A stretch of 64,000 bases of DNA, taken from contig OY970063.1 in the NCBI GenBank assembly GCA_963705275.1, forward strand, positions 2,294,001 to 2,358,000. Reading direction: 5' to 3'. Both the position numbers and the translations under genes were made by a program. Shown here piece by piece: positions 60,691-64,000 of this stretch; within the stretch, counting starts at the first letter, position 1, and each line of letters opens with the position of its first letter. The notes under the pieces are model-generated. The model saw only the letters and a program-made list of their open reading frames with translations, searched no databases and was not told the DNA's origin. The stretch is from Fen-1135 sp963705275 (GTDB lineage: Bacteria > Desulfobacterota > Syntrophia > Syntrophales > UBA2185).

Positions 60691-61905
60691 ATGGCAGAAT
60701 TCTTATGGGAAGCGGCAACAAAAAAAGGAGAGATAAAAAAAGGAGAAATAGCCTCCACTGATGAAGGTGCGGTCAGGGGACTCCTTCGCCGTCAAGGCTT
60801 CAAATCAATAACTGTAAAGAAAAAACCAAAAGATCTAGCCCAATATTTAAGCTTTGGCAGGCAGAAGGTCAAGGAGAAGGAAATAGTCATCTTTGCACGA
60901 ATATTTTCGACCATGATCAACGCGGGACTGCCCCTTATCCAGTGTCTCGATCTGCTTGCCCAACAGGAGAAGAACAAGACCTTTGCTAAGATAATCACGG
61001 CTGTAAAGGAAGATATTGAAGGTGGAGCGACTTTGAATGAAGCTTTGAAAAAGCACCCCAAGGTCTTCGATGATCTTTTTGTCAATCTCGTGGCTGCTGG
61101 AGAGAGCGGCGGTACCCTTGACGTTATTCTTAACCGCCTTTCCGCTTACATGGAAAAGGCTATGAAATTGAAAAGCAAGGTGAAGGGTGCTATGACTTAC
61201 CCTGCCAGTGTGCTTGTCATCTCTATAGGTGTCGTTGCTCTTCTATTGCTTAAAGTTATTCCCGTATTTCAGAAGATGTTTGAAGGCATGGGCGGTCAAT
61301 TGCCGGCGCCAACGCAATTTCTCATAAACGCCAGCCAGTTCATGCAAAGTTATTTTCTTTTTATGATTGCTGGCATTGCTCTTGTCATATATGCTTTTAG
61401 GAGATACTACCGCACGGAAAAAGGAAGACTTGCCGTTGACGCCCTGACGTTGAAGGTGCCTATATTCGGCCCGTTATTGAACAAGGTTGCAGTGGCGAAA
61501 TTTACCAGGACCCTTGCAACGATGTTAGGCAGCGGTGTTCCGATTCTCGAGGGACTAAGTATCGTCAGTAGGACCGCTGGAAACAAGATAGTTGAGAATG
61601 CTATACTCAAGACCAGACAGAGCATCAGCGAGGGGAGGACCATCGCGGAACCACTTTCTGAAACTGGCATATTTCCTCCCATGGTTGTTCAGATGATCGC
61701 AGTTGGGGAGGCTACAGGGGCCCTTGATCTGATGCTGGCCAAGATTGCGGATTTTTATGACGATGAAGTGGATGCGGCAGTGGATGCCATGACAGCGCTC
61801 CTCGAACCTGTCATGATGGTTTTTCTTGGGGGAATTGTCGGAGGAATGATCATCTGCATGTACCTCCCGATCTTCAAGATGGCTTCTGTAGTCGGTGGTG
61901 GTTAG
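60691..61905 (+). CDS. pilC: Type IV pilus / type II secretion inner-membrane protein PilC
   Basis: The 404-residue platform protein has two T2SSF domains, each ending in a membrane helix, about residues 65-190 and 270-395. Typical stretches are FARIFSTMINAGLPLIQCLDLL, SGGTLDVILNRLSAYM and, in the second copy, FTRTLATMLGSGVPILEGL and GALDLMLAKIADFYD. It anchors the pilus motor PilB/PilT. No other pil genes are adjacent, so it is a lone gene here. The start follows GAAGGGGG. Confidence 0.93.
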   Translation: MAEFLWEAATKKGEIKKGEIASTDEGAVRGLLRRQGFKSITVKKKPKDLAQYLSFGRQKVKEKEIVIFARIFSTMINAGLPLIQCLDLLAQQEKNKTFAKIITAVKEDIEGGATLNEALKKHPKVFDDLFVNLVAAGESGGTLDVILNRLSAYMEKAMKLKSKVKGAMTYPASVLVISIGVVALLLLKVIPVFQKMFEGMGGQLPAPTQFLINASQFMQSYFLFMIAGIALVIYAFRRYYRTEKGRLAVDALTLKVPIFGPLLNKVAVAKFTRTLATMLGSGVPILEGLSIVSRTAGNKIVENAILKTRQSISEGRTIAEPLSETGIFPPMVVQMIAVGEATGALDLMLAKIADFYDDEVDAAVDAMTALLEPVMMVFLGGIVGGMIICMYLPIFKMASVVGGG

Positions 61906-61955
61906 CAATAGTGACGCCCTAGACGGGCCGAGAAGTACTTGTATTAACATCTAAT

Positions 61956-61970
61956 CCCGCCTGAGGCGGG
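61956..61970. terminator. Hairpin between pilC and tRNA-Pro
   Basis: CCCGCC and GGCGGG with a 3-base loop, extended by one T-A pair. It lies downstream of pilC on the plus strand and just beyond the tRNA 3' end on the minus strand, with no strong T run. It probably ends one or both transcripts. Confidence 0.5.
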
Positions 61971-61977
61971 AAGAGAA

Positions 61978-62054
61978 TGGTCGGGATGGCGCGATTTGAA
62001 CGCGCGACTCCTGCGTCCCGAACGCAGTGCCCTACCGGACTGGGCCACATCCCG
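61978..62054 (-). tRNA. tRNA-Pro (anticodon CGG)
   Basis: The minus strand gives a 77-base tRNA. The acceptor stem is CGGGATG with CATCCCG, then ACCA encoded. The D-loop contains AGTCCGGTAGGGC, the anticodon stem CTGCG/CGCAG carries loop TTCGGGA (anticodon CGG), and the T-arm has GTTCAAATC. It reads CCG proline codons. Confidence 0.97.
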
Positions 62055-62147
62055 ACATGATGTAATGATATATTTGAAGATATATAAATAAACTCTAAAT
62101 GTCCATATTATTTTTTGTGCACTTAGTCTAATCGGGGAAAATAACCC

Positions 62148-62564
62148 ATGATCATATATGATTTAAGATGTGAAAAGGGTCATAAATTTGAAGGATGGTT
62201 CAATGGCAGAAGTGCATTTGAAAAGCAGCAGAGCGAAAAACAGATAACTTGTCCTGCTTGTGGAAGTTCTGCCGTTGGAATGGTACCCTCCACAATTTCC
62301 ATCATGGCAAGGGACATTAGGGCATCTGACAAGAGGGATTTTGAAGAATTATCACTGCCGAAGGCTCTAAAGTTGTTTCACGAATTCCTGGATAAGAATT
62401 TCGACGATGTCGGCAAGAAATTTACTGAAGTGGCCCTGAGAATTCATCACGGTGAGGAAGAAGGTCGAAATATCAAAGGCGTTACTACCGAAAGTGAAGA
62501 AGAGACCTTAAAGGAGGAAGGGATCCAATTCCTCAAAATTCCTGTACCCAAATTCGACAGTTGA
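62148..62564 (+). CDS. DUF1178 family protein
   Basis: The 138-residue protein starts MIIYDLRCEKGHKFEGWF and has a zinc-ribbon-like pair with a later CPACGSS, plus a helical C-terminal half (LFHEFLDKNFDDVGKKF, then EVALRIHHGEEEGRNI). This is the DUF1178 pattern, of unknown function. The last 20 residues are variable. The ATG follows GGGGAAAATAACCC. Confidence 0.85.
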   Translation: MIIYDLRCEKGHKFEGWFNGRSAFEKQQSEKQITCPACGSSAVGMVPSTISIMARDIRASDKRDFEELSLPKALKLFHEFLDKNFDDVGKKFTEVALRIHHGEEEGRNIKGVTTESEEETLKEEGIQFLKIPVPKFDS

Positions 62565-62805
62565 AGATTCGAGAGCCTCTTGATGATCTCCGCGACAAAT
62601 CTGCAACCTGATCAAGCGACGGGAAGTTTCGTCGAACGTTCAGCGGCAAAGGCAAATTCCAAGAGGAATCTGGCACACATAAAAGATATGCGCGAACAGC
62701 AGCACGGGAGAGAGCGCAAATTAAGTTCTTGGACAGTTAGGGACCCATCATCTCTTACATTTTGAATTCTGCCAAAGTTATCAACATTTTATCAATAATG
62801 TAATC

Positions 62806-64000
62806 ATGCAAAAAATGTATAAGAGCATTTTAGAGAGTATCGGAAATACCCCCCTTGTGGAGATCCGCAAGCTTAATCCCAGCAAGAAAGTTAAGATATA
62901 TGCGAAACTTGAATATTTTAACCCGGGAGGCTCTGTAAAGGACAGGATAGCCCTTTATATGGTAAACGAAGCGGAAAAAAGGGGAGAGCTATCGGGTGAT
63001 AAGATTATCCTCGAAGCTACGAGTGGCAATACCGGAATCGGTCTTGCACTTGTTGCTGCGGCTAAGGGATACAGATTATGCTTGGCTATGTCTGAATCTG
63101 CGAGTGAAGAAAGAAAGAGAATCCTTGAAGCCATGGGAGCTGAGCTATACTTGACTCCGGCAAGCCTCGGTACAGATGGCGCCATTGAGGTGGCATATAA
63201 TATGATGCTCAAGGATCCCGGAAGATATTTTGGCACTGACCAGTTTAACAATGCCGATAATATGCTGGCTCATTATCACGGTACTGGTGAGGAAATCTGG
63301 CAACAGACTGACGGGGCTGTGACAATGGTGGTGGCAACCCTGGGGACGACTGGTACTGCTATGGGAATCTCGAAACGACTCAAGGAATATAATTCTGACA
63401 TTATAATAGTAGGCGTGGAACCCTATCTGAAGCATAAAATTCAGGGTTTAAAAAATATGAAGGAATCTTACCGACCAGGTATTTATGATAAGAGTCGCTT
63501 GGACGAAAAGATAAATATCCTTGACGAAGATGCATTCGAAACTTCAAGGAGACTAGCCGGGGAAGAAGGTCTCTTTGTAGGGATGAGTTCAGGCGCAGCC
63601 ATGTGTGTGGCTATGCAAAAGGCTAGAGAAATGGATAATGGGCTCATCGTTGTGATTTTCCCTGACGGCGGAGAGAGGTATCTAAGTACGGAACTCTTTG
63701 CTGATAGAAAACAATCCACCCTGCGTCTTTACAACACATCAACGAGAGATAAGGAGTTTTTCGAACCGATCAATCCCGAAGAAGTTCTGATGCATTCTTG
63801 CGGGCCAACGGTTCATGAAGTTCCTCACGTAGGCAACTATCGACGCTTTGTCGTTTCCGATTTGATCCTGCGCTACCTTGAGTTTAAAGGATTTAAAGTC
63901 AGACACGTTATGAACATAATTGATTTTAACGACCGATCCATTAAGGAAGCCGAGCGGGCCAATACGGACTTGAATACGTATACAGAAAGATGCACGACAA
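62806..64000 (+). CDS. cysK-cysS: Cysteine synthase / cysteinyl-tRNA synthetase fusion, 3'-truncated by window edge
   Basis: One open frame of about 398 codons runs to the window edge. Residues 1 to about 300 are a PLP-dependent cysteine synthase (SIGNTPLVEIRKL, the PLP lysine in NPGGSVKDRI, ATSGNTGIGLALVAA, then GTTGTAMGIS and VGMSSGAAM). From about residue 305 the sequence becomes cysteinyl-tRNA synthetase: LRLYNTSTRDKEFFEPI, CGPTVHEVPHVGNYRRF with the zinc Cys and HVGN in place of HIGH, and VRHVMNIIDFND. No stop or start codon breaks the junction at about 63715, and the frame is continuous. Substrate hand-over from synthesis to tRNA charging is an attractive inference. Confidence 0.85.
   Translation, partial: MQKMYKSILESIGNTPLVEIRKLNPSKKVKIYAKLEYFNPGGSVKDRIALYMVNEAEKRGELSGDKIILEATSGNTGIGLALVAAAKGYRLCLAMSESASEERKRILEAMGAELYLTPASLGTDGAIEVAYNMMLKDPGRYFGTDQFNNADNMLAHYHGTGEEIWQQTDGAVTMVVATLGTTGTAMGISKRLKEYNSDIIIVGVEPYLKHKIQGLKNMKESYRPGIYDKSRLDEKINILDEDAFETSRRLAGEEGLFVGMSSGAAMCVAMQKAREMDNGLIVVIFPDGGERYLSTELFADRKQSTLRLYNTSTRDKEFFEPINPEEVLMHSCGPTVHEVPHVGNYRRFVVSDLILRYLEFKGFKVRHVMNIIDFNDRSIKEAERANTDLNTYTERCTT

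Noticed and set aside
62580..62765. A 61-codon plus-strand frame between DUF1178 and the cysteine synthase fusion
   Set aside because: It has no ribosome site and no recognisable family, and is polar low-information sequence; it could be chance. The 62565-62805 interval otherwise shows no gene.

Overview
This window looks like chromosome from an anaerobic, Gram-negative, sigma54-using bacterium, most likely Desulfobacterota (the old Deltaproteobacteria, Syntrophales/Syntrophobacter-like). The reasons are a membrane [NiFe] uptake hydrogenase with its Hyp maturation genes, an FprA-type flavodiiron protein, an enhancer-binding-protein two-component system, lipopolysaccharide genes (heptose kinase and L-Ara4N addition to lipid A), a yicC-gmk-rpoZ string, and several DUF families (DUF4416, DUF3047, DUF1178). 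The taxon is an inference. No prophage, CRISPR array or intact insertion sequence was seen.

Layout. 1-5.6 kb: central carbon genes (lactate/glycolate permease, tartronate semialdehyde reductase, glycerate 2-kinase, and a malic enzyme with an N-terminal Cache-like domain). 5.8-9.9 kb: housekeeping genes (zinc-ribbon thioredoxin, YbaK deacylase, PAS protein, DUF333 protein, tRNA-Leu, RibF, endonuclease V). 9.9-18.4 kb: a long minus-strand biosynthetic run leuA-leuC-leuD-metH activation protein-metH-pyrE-DUF3047 lipoprotein, headed by a promoter, an 11-leucine leader peptide and an intrinsic terminator, which is a classic leucine attenuator. 18.5-21.7 kb: acyl-CoA enzyme, YceI protein and flavodiiron protein. 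21.8-25.7 kb: a ZraP/ZraS/ZraR-like envelope-stress module in which the periplasmic protein has a near-consensus sigma54 promoter. 25.8-31.1 kb: leuB, HD protein, fructose bisphosphatase plus aldolase (a gluconeogenic pair), a lytic transglycosylase and a hydrolase remnant.

31.4-44.4 kb: a lipid A modification island: arnT-arnB-arnC-arnA(formyltransferase)-arnA(decarboxylase)-arnD, then a B12-binding radical SAM protein, an OmpR-type two-component system with a direct-repeat box in front of it, and an 840-residue membrane protein with a kinase-like N-terminus that I cannot assign to a family. 44.3-45.1 kb: a scar zone with dispersed repeats and the C-terminal stump of an AvaI/BsoBI-type restriction enzyme. 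45.2-50.6 kb: hydrogenase operon (small, large, cytochrome b, protease, hypA, hypC, hypB). 51.0-62.6 kb: core genes (rimO, ftsK, plsC, heptose kinase, DUF4416, yicC, gmk, rpoZ, pyrF, rlmB, pilC, tRNA-Pro, DUF1178). The window ends inside a cysteine synthase/cysteinyl-tRNA synthetase fusion.

The best candidates for something undescribed are the unassigned membrane protein and radical SAM protein beside the arn operon, the Cache-malic enzyme fusion, the leucine leader heading an operon that also carries a split methionine synthase, and the CysK-CysS fusion.
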